DNA from: Beroe ovata
Taxonomy: Eukaryota; Ctenophora; Nuda; Beroida; Beroidae
Direction: 5' to 3'
Length of the DNA: 53,269 nucleotides
NCBI GenBank assembly: GCA_946803715.1
Contig: CAMPET010000077.1
Coordinates: 6,498 to 59,766, forward strand
In this document: positions 1 through 12,499 of the stretch, one piece after another
Numbering within the stretch: position 1 is the stretch's first letter
How the letters are laid out: every line of letters begins with the position of its first letter
Program-made: the position numbers and the translations under genes
Notes under the pieces: model-generated
Told to the model about the DNA's origin: nothing
What the model saw: only the letters and a program-made list of their open reading frames with translations
The model's database searches: none

Positions 1-136
1 CCCATGGCACTTTTGGAACTTTATCACAACCAGCCACACTACTCAAAGTCGGATCATGAAAAACCAGAGCAACTTTAAGCGAGTGAAAGATAAATATATG
101 GTAACTGGTGAAGATGCAGCAGTCATGGGAAGCAAC

Positions 137-3100
137 CTGTCGGTGTAGAGATTCCATGGCCAGAGCTCCTGCTTCTTGCTCCTTGCTTGAGGACTTTGCA
201 TCACGTGACATGTTGATGGGCTTACTGTACGTCTCGTTAAACTGCCTCTCTGTCCCAAGAAAACCTGGGAGTAAAAAGTGGGTAATTAACGTGTAATTAA
301 TAGGGCAATTGGCGAGTAATTAAATTATCGGTTACTCGATTCCCCTGTCTCTCACCCGGCATTAGCCAGTCGAATAGACCCCACAACTCGAGGACGTTAT
401 TCTGTATGGGGGTTCCCGACAGAATGAGACGATGGAGAGCACTCACTCCCCTGATTGCTTGAGACACCTTCGTCTTTGTGTTCTTGATCACGTGACCCTC
501 GTCTAGAACACAGTAGTTCCACTTCATGCCTGAATCGCCGGGAAAACTGTCATGATCATAGTTTTTTCACATTCCATCACGGATATCTCACAATTCTCAT
601 TGAATCACGGATTTGGTGGAAAGCGCATCTACTACTATTTGAGTATTTGGGAGAATGGGCTGGAAGTCTTCACAGAGTCGTACATGGACGACGTGGAAGC
701 CCTAACCTAGCTACCTTAAAGTTACATAACCCACTGTTAAAGAAGTCAGCATCATTTCTGAGCACATCGTAGGAACAGATGACGAGGTTGTGTTCCCGCG
801 CCCTCACAACTCGTTGTAACACGAGACGCTCCCCACTTCCCCCGTTATAGACGAGCGGCGTGAGGTCGGAGGGGGAGACGAATTTCTCCGTTTCGTAGAA
901 CCAATGTCCGATGAGGGTCGGCGGACAGACGACCAGGGACGGAAGGGGTTTGTCGTCCTGAGGTTTGAGGAATGGGGAGGGTTGCTGCAGTTTCGGTTGA
1001 ATAAATGAAGCTTATTATAAGAGACTAGCGTTACTTTTACGCGTACTTTTACGGATGAAAATGATCCGGTAACCGATATGAAGTAGCTGAATTTATATAC
1101 TCTATGATACAACCAAATACTGAGCAGCGAAACTTACATATGACATCCACAATAACGAAAAATAATAAAAAAGGATTTATATATTCTCAAAACTTTGATT
1201 GTTCATGGGAGTTCCTAATTTGTGATTATGCCAAATAAGGTATGATGTAGAAGACACCTGGGTGTCTAACTTCCTTTGATAGTATCTAGGAGTAGAATAA
1301 ATGGAGATGTGTTGGAGGACAAATTCCAATATTTGATGAAAAAGTTGAGTGTTTTGTAACTCATTTCTGTAGGTATTACAAACATACCGGCAATGTTTCA
1401 AGCCGCTTGGCGTGTGCTGTACTGATGATGCACAGAGTCTGTAGTGTTTTCCCGAGACCCATGTCATCACAGAGTATACCGTGGAGACCAAACTGACACA
1501 GAAACCACAACCAGTTCACTCCTTCCTGGAAAGAGTGGTGGTGTCAAGGGGAAACTGGCACGTCAAGAGAAAATTAAACTGGTCTCGGAAGAAACTATAT
1601 ACTGATTACTGGTGTCATGAAGATATGCAACACAGTAGTGTAAAGAGAATACAACTGGTGTCGAGCACCCAGCAATATAATGGTCTCAAGGAAATGCAGA
1701 ACCGAATACCGATATGATAAAATAGTACCAAGAGAACCCGAAACGATGTCTAATCAATGTCAGGAATTGAGATAGGATACAGCAAATTTTTGTCACGATT
1801 CTTTCAATCCTAGAACTCTGAAACACCAACCTGCTGATACTTTCTCAGTTTTGCGTTGATTGTAGAGGGAATAGTACAGTTCTCTATCAGACTAGGGTTC
1901 ATCAACTGTTCAAGGAAATTCTGAAATGAAACCAGAATTAACTCTCTTTCCAAAGACAATGTCATCATTCCCTCAGCAGAATTCCCTAAGAACTACTGCA
2001 CCTTCTGTTTTATCTTCTCCTCTGCAAGTGCTGGCAAAAGTCCAGGAAGCTCGCCCTTGGCGCCGTCGAGCGGCATAAGGCGGACGAGGGCGGCGAATGT
2101 GAGAGTGGCGAGGGATCTGATGTCAGGGACGGAGTCTGCCATGCGGCGTAACGCTGGAACTACAAGTAGTACCACATAGGGTACAATCGCTAGCTCCAAC
2201 TTCTGGAGAAGGGAAGCGAAATTAACAGCTTGTGAAGATCCATTGAACATTAATAATCTTGCGTGTTGTTTATAACATGAACAACACGCAATTTAACGGA
2301 TTTTCAATCCCTGGTAACAATGCCTGGGGACCACACCTTGACTATGAGGAAGAGACACTCAGTCAGTCCCTGTCTGTGATGTGTCTCAGAGCTATCCAGT
2401 TGGTTCAGTCTGTGAGTCAGGAGGTAGTTCATCACTTCTAACTGTAATTTGGACAGTTGTTGGGGTCACCTAAGGGCTTCTAAAACAAATATATTCAACA
2501 TTTTTCAACCTAACTTAAAAGAGTCAGGGGCACAGAGGACAGCGGTTTTGGAGGTGAAACCTTCGACCACACATGTTATATTTAGCGTGACATGGGTTAT
2601 TAGAATCCACTAGGCCACAGTTACCGTGTCGTGTTTTGCGAGGGTGGTGATGAGTCTAGCACCGGCATGTCTGACACCTGTACAGGTGTCAGTGAGGAGT
2701 GACCCGATCTGTGGGAGGTGCGAGAGGACGAGGTCTCGCTGGAGAGCGGTGTCAAGAGACGGGTAGAGGTGATCCACCATGTACAGTGCCGTTATCACCT
2801 GTTATGATGGTGTCCAACTCAAACTCCTTTTATCGCGATTGTGAACTATTTCAGGGAACTTTTTTCATTTTAGGTTCTTTCTATGGTAGGTATGTAATAT
2901 GATACTTTGAAACACGTTGTAATGTGTCAATTCAGGGGCATACATTTGTTATCCTTCAAGAAATACATCACTTACCAAGACATTATCAAATGGGCGATCC
3001 CATTCAAATGGGTAAGTCTATTAACATTGCCCATTTATAACAGTATCTTGTCCATTTGGTATTTACAGTCCAGTGTACGTGACCACTGCTATAATGAAAA

Positions 3101-6100
3101 GAGCGGCAGTCCATATCATAACCATGACTAAACTGCTGCAGCCCCACGCCCCTACCGTTTATAACGCAAATAATAATTGTAGCAGCGCGTGCAATTCTCA
3201 GAACTCTCACAATTCCCAGAACTGAACGTGACCCACAGTTTATACAAATACGTGAGCAGCAGTTGTAGCAATGAGTGACTGCTCAACAGTCAGGTATATT
3301 CCTCGGAATATATATCTGATCCAGCTGAAATATAATACACACATACCGCTATGATAATGGCAAGCTTCCACGCATGATATTACATCATGAGATGTGCGCG
3401 CACTGTGTGTGTGTGTGCGCACTATGTGTGTGTGTGTCTGTCTGCACTATGTATGTATGTGTGTATGTGCGTGTCCTAGCTATACGTGACCAGTTACTCT
3501 ATATACGTGACCACATGAAAGGGAAGGAGCAGTGAACTGTCATATCACAGTTCCTCACCTCGTATAATAGTTTCAGAGAAACGTCAAAGTAGGATCTGAC
3601 ATAAATTACTAGCCGAGAGACACATTCAGCCAGCTGTGTTTCCTAGAGTTATCCTAATTCGATCACGTACTGTATCCCAAATTACATAATTGTAACCATG
3701 TATCATGAGCGTGACGGGACCATATGGGAGAGAGAGAGAGAGATTTCTACAGAATGAGAGCTGCAAATTCCGAGAAATAGACGATAATACTCGGCAAGCA
3801 GCACGTTGAATTCTGAGAACTATCATATACGTGACAACAGAGAATCGTGACCCCGATAATCGTGATGCTAGGAACACGCAGAGAGAGAGCGAGCGAACCA
3901 GAGAGCTGGTGAATTCGGAGAATTGCAGCGAAAATACGGAGAATCTGTGGTGTGATTCTTGGTAGAGCGTGCTACGCGATTCACGATGTTCCATTTCCAG
4001 GGAGTAGAGAATCGTGATCTAGGTATGATATTGTTTCTCGGAATATGACTGTATTTCCTGCTATGTTTTACTGCAGAATCGCGATATTTCTCGATACAAT
4101 CACAATTCACAACGCCGCGTCCTCACTCCTCAATGAGGATACCTCATTATAACTATACCATCGTACTATACCATGTACTAGGATCGTTACTATACTATAC
4201 CATCGCACTATACCTAGTACTAGGATCGTTACTATACTAGACCATCGCACTATACCTAGTACTAGGATCGCTACTATACTATACCATCGTGCTATACCTT
4301 GTACTATACTATACAATCGTACTATACCTTGTTGCTGTGTTCTCTTGTTCCACTTTCTCCCCCTCCAGCCCCTGCCTCAGCTGCTGCTATGAACTCGAAC
4401 ACATCACTCCGCAACACGTCCACCACGTGACACAACTCTGTTCCGAATCCCGTTGCCAGGGCGCTGAGTGCGATACCACACCCCCGCTGCTGGGTGTACT
4501 CCTGCGGAGTGCACACATCCGAGCATACTTCCCTGCTCCGATATCCTCTGCCCCTGCCTGTGAGACATTGTGATTCAAGAACACCTGGCATAAATCACTC
4601 TACAGATCATATAGTAAACTATAGTCTATACGCAGGCTGCAGACGTAAAATTGAAACGATTTCTCCTAAAATCGAAAGGTGTGGCCGTAAAGAGCAGCTC
4701 TATCGACCGACAAAATAAACAATACGAGAACCGTGAATAGAAGAAGGCGGAAACGGCCCATGAAAGTTGTGATCTCATTATCACTGAAAATAAGATAATC
4801 AGGGTAATCTAATTAAAATGCAATCTCTCGGCGCCGCAATTCCCCGGTAAAATCGATCGAAACTTGGCAATAACTCCAGTATACAGTCGCGTATCAGACC
4901 GCATTGTAATTTTTGTCCGGTTTTTACTTTGCGGTTCTTTTCGTTATCCTTGGATAAACATGATCGTGTGAAATTTGTGAGTGTATGATGGTCGTTGTAT
5001 CTATCATACACTCGCTATCTTTCACACTCTCATTCTATAAATGTCATGTTCCAAAATTCACGACTAGAGTTGAACAAACAGAACAGTTTCCTGGAATCTT
5101 CCCAACCTTGCCATCATGAATGCATATCTCACTTGATTTGATGTTGAGAGCAGGCTGAGTAGTGATATAGCTGATCATGCCAAGGGTAGGAGTGAGGGAG
5201 GAGAGTCGGGAAAGTGCGTCATTTCCCTGTGATCCGGGCGTGATGGGCGTGGTCATGCCCGGAGTAAAGGGCGTGGTCATGCCGGGAGTAAGGGGTGTAG
5301 TCGGTGTGGAGGGTACATCGCCGCTGTTGCTACTTCTACGAAAACAGAAGTTCTCATATTATTGGTAGATGCTACTTCTGGTACAATAACAGCCATTCGG
5401 TGATTTATCTCGCCAGCACTTACGTGTAGTAAAGTAGTAATGGATTCTCTGTAGTTTCAACATTTGGATAAACAATCTTATCCTCCAAAAATGCTGAATA
5501 TAACACAAGTTTAGTAGTTTGGTTCAGCCTCAATGATCTTGAAATAAAAGAGACTTATATTACAGAAATGTGGAACAGCGAGAAAGCGGGACCCCTAGTT
5601 CTTACTTCCGTACCTGAGATCAGATTCCGGACTATTTTCGGGGTTGGGCAGGGTGTTCTGTCTCGCACGAGTGATATGAGGTGTCTCAGATTCTCAGCTG
5701 CAAACGTCTGCAACTCCACAGAACACTGGTGATGGAAATGGGGTGTCACCGTGTCTTATTTCTGTTAAATTCGTCTGTAAACCACGCGAGACAAAACAAA
5801 GTTTGACTCTAAACAAACACGGTATTTAGTGTCAAAGAGAGGTCGTACCGTCAAAACATAGAGTTTAACAACATCAGTCAAAACACAACATCAGTCAAAA
5901 CACAACATTAGTCAAACAACATCAGTCAAAACACACGTACTTCCCGTTTTAAGGTATCCATGATCGGTTTAATGACAGGGTTAAGTTTCCCTGGCAACAC
6001 GCCCAGCCTCACAACACAGCCCGCCAGAGCGGCGTAAACTCGGGTTGAGAGCACCACGCTCGATGTCTTCAGTGATTCCGTTACCGACTCAACCGTCCCT

Positions 6101-9100
6101 GATTCTACAGTTTCTGCGTTGCTCTTCTTCCACAGAGCAACTGTGTGCGGTGGGTTACAATATAGTAGGGTACAAAACTGTCAAATTATTGCCGATGTAG
6201 GGCACACAAGCTCGGATTTTCTGTGTCTTGTCATATAATTTGATCCAACGAGGGGTTCATGCTCGGTAAGATAATGATCTGCCAACTGGACTCGAACAAG
6301 CACACTCAATTCTCTCACCCAGAGCCTCGGCTGAGTCCACATTGAAAGTGGGGAGTGCCAAGAAATTCTCAAACTCCTTGTTGTTCTTTGCAGAGATAAG
6401 TAGTCCACGACAAGCCAACTGCAAGTTTTGGTGTGTTGCCAGCAACTGAGGAGAAGACCAAACTTGGATTTAAATATAGATTTGAAGTTTTCTCTTTTCA
6501 CTGAAGAGAATGAACAGTGAAAACATGTACTGTATTTTGACAGAATGAACCATATGAACTATAGTATGATTTATGAACTATAGTTTCAACCGAAACCTGC
6601 TTCAGCGTTGCGCTAAACAGGTGTAACACTAGCACCCATCTCGGATTCTGAATGAGCATCGAATATGCGAGAATTGGTAAGAATGAATAGAATTTGTCGT
6701 CAGAGGGGCCAAAACAATGGGTACTCTCACATTCCGAAACGCGTCGTGTCACTGTCAAACTCGACACCTCTGAACAAAGCACTGACGCCACATAGCTAAT
6801 TCACAGGCGTGGTGACCGGAATAACAAAAAGGAAGGCGAGACATTGAGAATCAGTTCAGACTATCTCAGTCGACACTCAAGATCGCTTGACATCCATCTT
6901 CACCCGGGCACCATGATGTTCAAACTCCTGGTTGCAGTTTGCACCCTGGTGATCACAGTTCAGGGTATTCTACTGGGCACCCCTCTACTCCAGCAAGCTC
7001 GCGAGGGCTTGCTCAGTGAACTGAAATCAAGAGCTGACATGACAATGACGGAGAAGCTGATGAGAGCCCGATTACTGAGGCGGTCCGAGAAGTTGGTTAT
7101 CGAACACAACAGTAACCCGAGCAGAGAGTATAACCAGATTCTCAACAAATTCTCGGTCATGACCCCCAGTGAGAGAGCAGCGTATCTGGGCTACAGGAAC
7201 ACGACAGATGACATGGAGAATGAGGTGGTGTCCAAGAGAGACACCACCGAGGAGGAGGAGAGTCTCCTCCCTGACGAATTCAACCACAGGGATCACGGTC
7301 ACGTGACCTCGGTGAAAGATCAATCTTGGTGCGGGTCTTGCTACGCTTTCGCGACGGCTGGTGCGTTTGAGGGTTCTTATTCTCAAGCAACGGGTGCTCT
7401 GACGTCATTTAGTGCCAAGGAGTTGGTCGATTGTGTTCCCCGTACTCAATCAACCGGTGGATGCTCAGGGGGATCGGTATCGAGATCCTTTAAATGGATG
7501 CTGAGCTCTGGCAGACTGGCAACAGAGAATGACATTCCTTATCAGCCCCGTGAGGACAGTTGCACATCATGGGCTGGTAAACCTAACGGTATTCGCAACG
7601 CAAACTTCATCAGATTTGAAAATATAAAGTCTAAGGAACCGACTGGTTTGAGTGATGAAGTCGTGAAGACCACCCTGATGTCATATACACCAGCAGTTGT
7701 TATGAAAGTAGAGGATAGTTTTCATCTCTACGGAATGGGATACTATCGTGGTTACTACAATGGATGTGAAAATCCTGATGAAGCACGTGGTGGTGGTAGC
7801 CACGCCCTGATTCTCGTGGGGTACGCACCCGAGTACTGGGAAGCCAAGAACAGCTGGGGTGCTGACTGGGGTGACCAAGGATTTGTCAAGTTCTCTAGAA
7901 GAAGGCAGAATATTTGCTTCCTAACTAACCGCCTGATCTATCCCATTGTCGAGTATGAGGACAGGGGAGAGGAATATGATGTTGATGAGGATGTGGTGTT
8001 CGATGATCTGGTGAATGTGGCGGTCGGTAAATCAGTCCGCTCATCTGATAGGACAGATCACACGGACATCACAGATGGGGAGGACGGGACATGTCACAGG
8101 ACAGAGCCACACTCTACCGCATACTTCAGAGTGGATCTGGGTGAGTCACATGACATAGAGCGAGTGGAGATAGTGACTGATGACCCCCATGCTCTCCTGG
8201 GCGGTAACATCCATGTTGGGGATCACGGTGACTGGAGGGATGCTAAGTTAGGAAAAGTGGAGGAGATTGATAGGGGCATCGCAGTGTTACGATCAGGGAG
8301 CACTATTGGAGGACGATATGTTTATATCGAGAGGTATACGAATGGTAAGGAGAAACACCGTTTGTCAGTATGTGAGATACGGGTGTTTGCTGAGGTGAGT
8401 GGACAAGGCTGTCCACAGGGGACGGCGAGATGTGACGACGGCGTGTGCAGACACATACACATGTGTTTATGAGGTGTTAATAGTATTCTGAATATCTTGT
8501 CTTACTTGATGAACAAATTGAATGTTTTCTGAGCTTATCACAAATAGTTCCTAACTAAAGTGAATTTACACACACCTCATCAAATGTGAGAGCCGTCGTT
8601 AGGAAAGTGGTAATTTTGGAAGAAATGTCCGGAATAGCTTCTTTGCAGAGTTGACACTGTTCGATAAGCTCGAACAATACAAAACAAGCACCCTGAAAAA
8701 CAGAACCTTGTCAAGTTAATGGAAACTCCATTTCTATTAATTCTAACAGTACTGTGAAGTATTCTCAACACTTACAAGTTTATACGAAGCACACCCGGAA
8801 TCCATATGGCTGAGAATGTGGGGGAAAAAGACGGAGACATCACTCGATTTGGCAGCTGTGCCAAGCGCACGAAACATACAACACTTCACGACATATTCTC
8901 GTGTACCGAGAGGAATACTCAACACAGCACCCTGTAATATATGGTAGTCATTTGCGTGGGAATGAACAGTTGAACAAATTCATGTGTGAATGAACTGAAT
9001 ATAAATCCGTTTACTTGAGGGGGTTTGAAGAATAGGCTGGGGTCTAGCTGTAGTCCGGCTGGCGCCCCAATAAGATGAAACCACAGCGGTAAGTGATCCA

Positions 9101-12100
9101 CTAGAATACTCTTACAGACAGCACTTGACAGTCCAGTGAACAGTGCACTCCATACCTGTGACGAGAGGTGTTATTTCGAGAAATTCTTTTGTTTAATTGC
9201 CGCGTGCGGATTGTGAATTCCACACGTTTGAAGATAATTTTGGTCGTGCGCGCGTAAAAACTTGAATTCTAAGTACATTTTAATATTGAAAAGACGCAGC
9301 GCGCTACAGATATGTCTTTGCCATTGCGCCATTTTGTGACAGACGCGCGCAGCAACACAGACTACGAGCTCTGTGCTCTCCAACTTACCTTCAGGATCAG
9401 AGCATGAAATCTGTCTTCAGCCTCTAAAAAGATCCTCTGAAAGAGCACCCTCGCAAACAGAGCACCGACCTTATCGATCCATTCACCCTCAATCTCGAAC
9501 AAAACCCTAAGAGCCAATAGACTATCCCTTCGAACACAGCTGAGGAACAGCGTATCATCAGATCATTCAAATTTGAATCCCATCTTGACACAGTCATACT
9601 GTGCTATATATAGTTTACCTGGTGGTGTGGTCAAGATACGGTCTGAGTCGTGGTGTGAGTACATCTAAATCGCACCCACATTGACCACTCTTGTAGTAAG
9701 TCCCTATTTGATCAAGGAAATAGTGAATACAGTGTATTATATGTTTGGATTGGTAGATAAAACCACAACTAATGTCAAATTAATGAGCAATTGCAACACC
9801 TCTCAATAAAGGCATCAACATACTCATGTTTGGATGTTTGAGGAGTTCTGACAGCAGTGTTATGACACTACCAGTAGACGCACTAAGATCATCCAGCACA
9901 GTAAGACTAGTCCATAACTTGTCAGCCAGAGCGAAAAGCAGATCTTCTCTAACTTTATCGGGCAACTGATATGAAAACAGCGGTACATCTCCATTGCACA
10001 CTTACTTACTTTCACTTCAATATTGGGCAGAATGGAGATTGTCTGCGTTTGGAATGATTGAGTTGATAAAGGTCAATTTTTCGCAACTTTGGTGAATACG
10101 ACCCTACCGATTTAGCGACGGGAATGAGAGCTGATGCTCCGACAGCCCTCACATCATCATCCTCATCACTGATGCTCCTGATGATGTGAGGCAAGAGTGA
10201 TGTCAGGAAATCCGAACTGATATCCTGATGACAGTAATATGATGAACTGAATGCATGTATAGTGTATAGTGTATGTTGCGTGTATTAAATTACAGCTGGT
10301 TTTCTTCGAGAACACTCACTTTTCTAGACAGATGATCATTGTTCCCAGATCATGAATCCAGAGCAGATACATCTACTCTCGGAATTCTCGGAATTTGACA
10401 AACCTGTCTAGCGGCGAGAAGGTACTTTATGGCGAGTAGACCACCGTGTCTTGCCTGCCACTCTCCACAGTGTAGCAACTGTAGGAACAGACTCTGTAGA
10501 GGGTCAATGTGGGGCAGATGAGATGATATGATACCGAGGACTTGGGCTGTCGTCTCTCTCACTGGGGCCACAACCTGCATGTGGCAAGTCGTTAGGTAAC
10601 TAAAGAGGGATTAACGCAGAGAGCGTAAATCAATTATCATAACTTAACAACAGCATGATAGTCAAGACCAAGAACAAATCGTCTATCAATTGAACCATTA
10701 CAACTCTAAATTCGCACACGACCTCGTGAGAAACGTAGTCCCCAAATCTGTCCAGAGCTAGGACAGTAACAAGTCGGAGAGAGACATCGACCAGCCACTG
10801 ATTTGTGTGTCGGTGTTGACGGAGTATGGACCTGGCGAGAAATGTTTGTGATCTCCAGCAAATAGCGAGCCTATAAGTCATACAATATACTTGCATCATA
10901 CAATTCTTTCTTAACATTCGCTGATGAATTTATCTCTCTTACAACAGGTCCCATCTAATAACCGACTACCATTGAGTGTCTCTAACCTGAGTCCTATAAC
11001 CGCTCCATGTCTTGTTTCCCACTCTGAACTCAGCACATCTTCTAGTAGTAACTGAGCTAGGGTGAGGAGAGGCCACTCATCAGCCTCAGGCATGTTCCAT
11101 TCCTCCTCCATAGTCTTCTGTCTTTTAACTGTCTCCCTGGCGTATATGGCAATCATCACATCATCCATTGATGACGCTCTACCTATCATAGCTTAGGCAA
11201 ATATTGTGTTGAATGGTTTGTCACATACTGATCTTTCTCTTATTTCAGTCCATGGATTAGAAATCGATATCCAGCATTTTGCTGTTTGCAGTATACCCAT
11301 TCAATTCCATGGATCTCAGTCCGGTGTCAGTGAAATGAAGCATGAAGTGTCAATTGTCACAATGCCACACCTAGCGTTGAGACTATTCTGCCGAGATATC
11401 TGTTTCACTTTCCGCTTTGCTTTGTTCCTCTCTCTTGCTGACATTGACTCACTCCCATTGAGCAACATATTCACACTCTGCATTGAAGACATTATCGAAG
11501 GGTACAATAAGTCCATTTTCTCAAGATCATGTATGTCCGAAGAGTAAACTTTTGTTATGTGTGTTGGGAGACTGCCAATATGAGGTATTGAATTTCAGCA
11601 ATTTTAAATCAATAGAACAAAGAAATGCTCATAAAAATAATTGTTGCAATTAAATCTGACCTGCTTATCGTCTTCACACTTTATGACACTAGGATTAGAT
11701 GGCAGCAGATCTTCGTCATTGAACAAACCCTCAGACAGGTTGACATTGCCAACAGTCAGACCCAACTCTTTAGAAATACGCTGTTTCTGTGAACCAGGCT
11801 GCTCATCCTTGGGGACATCAGAATTGTCAAGTATAAGGGGTATAAGGAGACACATGATAGAAAGGTTAGAAAGGAAAGAGGTTCACACGACGTATTTGCT
11901 TGGCATACCTGAGGAAATGAATCAAATTCGGTTCCAGCACTTCCAAGGAGAGGTTTCCCGTGAGAAATAACGTCGGTCAATGAATATGAGTCAAATGACA
12001 GATACCCATTTGATCCACCATCCTTCGCTGCTGCTAACAAGATGTGGTTATCAAAAAAAGCTCGCAGATTGTGATTGCACAAAATAACCACAGATTCTGT

Positions 12101-12499
12101 ATAACTTATCTATTTTCGGTGACATACGCAAATAGTGAGAGGTAACATGTTGGATTATTGCAGCAATGGCTTCTCCTGCGGCTATTCTACTGTCCCATGT
12201 CTTTGATTTAAGGTAGCCATAAACCTGAAAAAATAATGAGCCAACTTTGATTTTTTTAAGTTGATGAAACTTTCAAAAGCATTACCTAAAAGAGAATGGT
12301 ATTTTCGGGGAAGAGTCAGAAATTTTCAGATTTGGAACCCTTCCAAAGAACACCATCCTCTAGTGTTAAATCTACCTTTTGAAGCAATGTTTGAAGTTCT
12401 TGCGGATGTGTTCCTTGAATGTCTCCTAGCTGTTTTGCAGCTGCAGCTCGGACAACAGTTGTAGATCCTGTGTCAAGTAGAACTAACAGCCTATCTAGC
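137..12499 (-). CDS. BTAF1: BTAF1 / Mot1 TBP-removing SNF2 ATPase (partial, 3' end beyond left edge)
   Basis: BTAF1 strips TBP from DNA using ATP: N-terminal HEAT repeats grip TBP and a C-terminal SNF2 motor translocates. Exons seen: 12376-12499, 12128-12224, 11909-~12037, 11661-~11811, ~11250-11490, 10987-~11190, 10723-10831, 10404-10574, 10108-10224, 9824-9965, 9619-9664, 9389-9539, 9015-9155, 8776-8931, 8576-8692, 6319-6445, 5941-6140, 5614-5725, 5424-5493, 5107-5335, 4328-4501, 2625-2798, 2337-2441, 2002-2202, 1831-1920, 1388-1525, 735-957, 356-529, 137-264. Phases agree for every exon from 10831 down. Landmarks: N-terminal [30 protein letters not shown]; Walker A DDMGLGKT in 1388-1525; the BTAF1-type DEGHVIKN box and SGTPIQNN in 356-529. 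Exon 5107-5335 carries a Thr/Pro-rich repeat insert. The start-codon exon was not found (it should lie just upstream of 12499). The rest of the motor is off the window. Confidence 0.95.
2259..2291. repeat. Perfect 12-bp-arm inverted repeat in a short BTAF1 intron
   Basis: TTGCGTGTTGTT / AACAACACGCAA with a 9-nt spacer, inside the 134-bp intron 2203-2336. A hairpin here would shorten the effective intron. Confidence 0.85.
2799..4327. other. Long BTAF1 intron, degenerate repeats
   Basis: This 1.5-kb intron holds no gene I can support. It carries a (TG)n/(TATG)n run at 3401-3470, scattered short units of the type CGTGAC and GAATTCTGAGAA between about 3180 and 4080, an (AG)n run at 3729-3742, and the 42-bp minisatellite at its 5' (high-coordinate) end. 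Confidence 0.7.
4149..4327. repeat. 42-bp minisatellite beginning at a BTAF1 splice donor
   Basis: About four copies of a 42-bp unit containing ACCATCGCACTATACCTAGT and ACTAGGATCGTTACTATACT. On the minus strand the BTAF1 donor AACAAG|GTATAG (exon end 4328) is the first of a series: each unit again contains AG or TG followed by GTATAG. Confidence 0.85.
5868..5936. repeat. Short tandem repeat CATCAGTCAAAACACAA
   Basis: Three to four imperfect copies of a ~17-bp unit in a BTAF1 intron, running up to the donor at 5940. Confidence 0.8.
6913..8472 (+). CDS. Secreted papain-family (C1A) cysteine protease fused to an F-type lectin-like domain; intronless, nested in a BTAF1 intron
   Basis: Single open frame of 519 aa. 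ATG 6913 is chosen over the frame's first ATG (6844) because it begins a clear signal peptide ([18 protein letters not shown]) in a good context. A prodomain runs to about residue 120. The peptidase has Gln137, Cys143 in WCGSCYAF (the usual Trp after Cys is Tyr), GCSGG near 183, His297 in [10 protein letters not shown] and Asn313 in [10 protein letters not shown], so the catalytic set is complete. Residues ~367-494 read as an F-type lectin/F5-8C beta-sandwich: [36 protein letters not shown] short Cys-rich tail (500-518) follows. Inferred role: a secreted or lysosomal protease guided by glycan binding. It lies wholly inside BTAF1 intron 6446-8575 on the opposite strand. The stop is 103 bp from the next BTAF1 exon. 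Exact sugar-binding ability is unknown. Confidence 0.9.
   Translation: MMFKLLVAVCTLVITVQGILLGTPLLQQAREGLLSELKSRADMTMTEKLMRARLLRRSEKLVIEHNSNPSREYNQILNKFSVMTPSERAAYLGYRNTTDDMENEVVSKRDTTEEEESLLPDEFNHRDHGHVTSVKDQSWCGSCYAFATAGAFEGSYSQATGALTSFSAKELVDCVPRTQSTGGCSGGSVSRSFKWMLSSGRLATENDIPYQPREDSCTSWAGKPNGIRNANFIRFENIKSKEPTGLSDEVVKTTLMSYTPAVVMKVEDSFHLYGMGYYRGYYNGCENPDEARGGGSHALILVGYAPEYWEAKNSWGADWGDQGFVKFSRRRQNICFLTNRLIYPIVEYEDRGEEYDVDEDVVFDDLVNVAVGKSVRSSDRTDHTDITDGEDGTCHRTEPHSTAYFRVDLGESHDIERVEIVTDDPHALLGGNIHVGDHGDWRDAKLGKVEEIDRGIAVLRSGSTIGGRYVYIERYTNGKEKHRLSVCEIRVFAEVSGQGCPQGTARCDDGVCRHIHMCL

Noticed and set aside
3626-3994. 122-codon minus-strand frame in the long BTAF1 intron
   Set aside because: Low-complexity repeats, no start context, no domain, and BTAF1 phases close across it.
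4107-4316. 69-codon minus-strand repeat peptide
   Set aside because: Translation of the 42-bp minisatellite in a frame different from BTAF1; continuing the BTAF1 frame hits a stop directly after the donor.
7072-7386. 104-codon minus-strand frame over the protease gene
   Set aside because: Shadow of the protease frame, and also not a BTAF1 exon: BTAF1 phases close between 8576 and 6445 without it.
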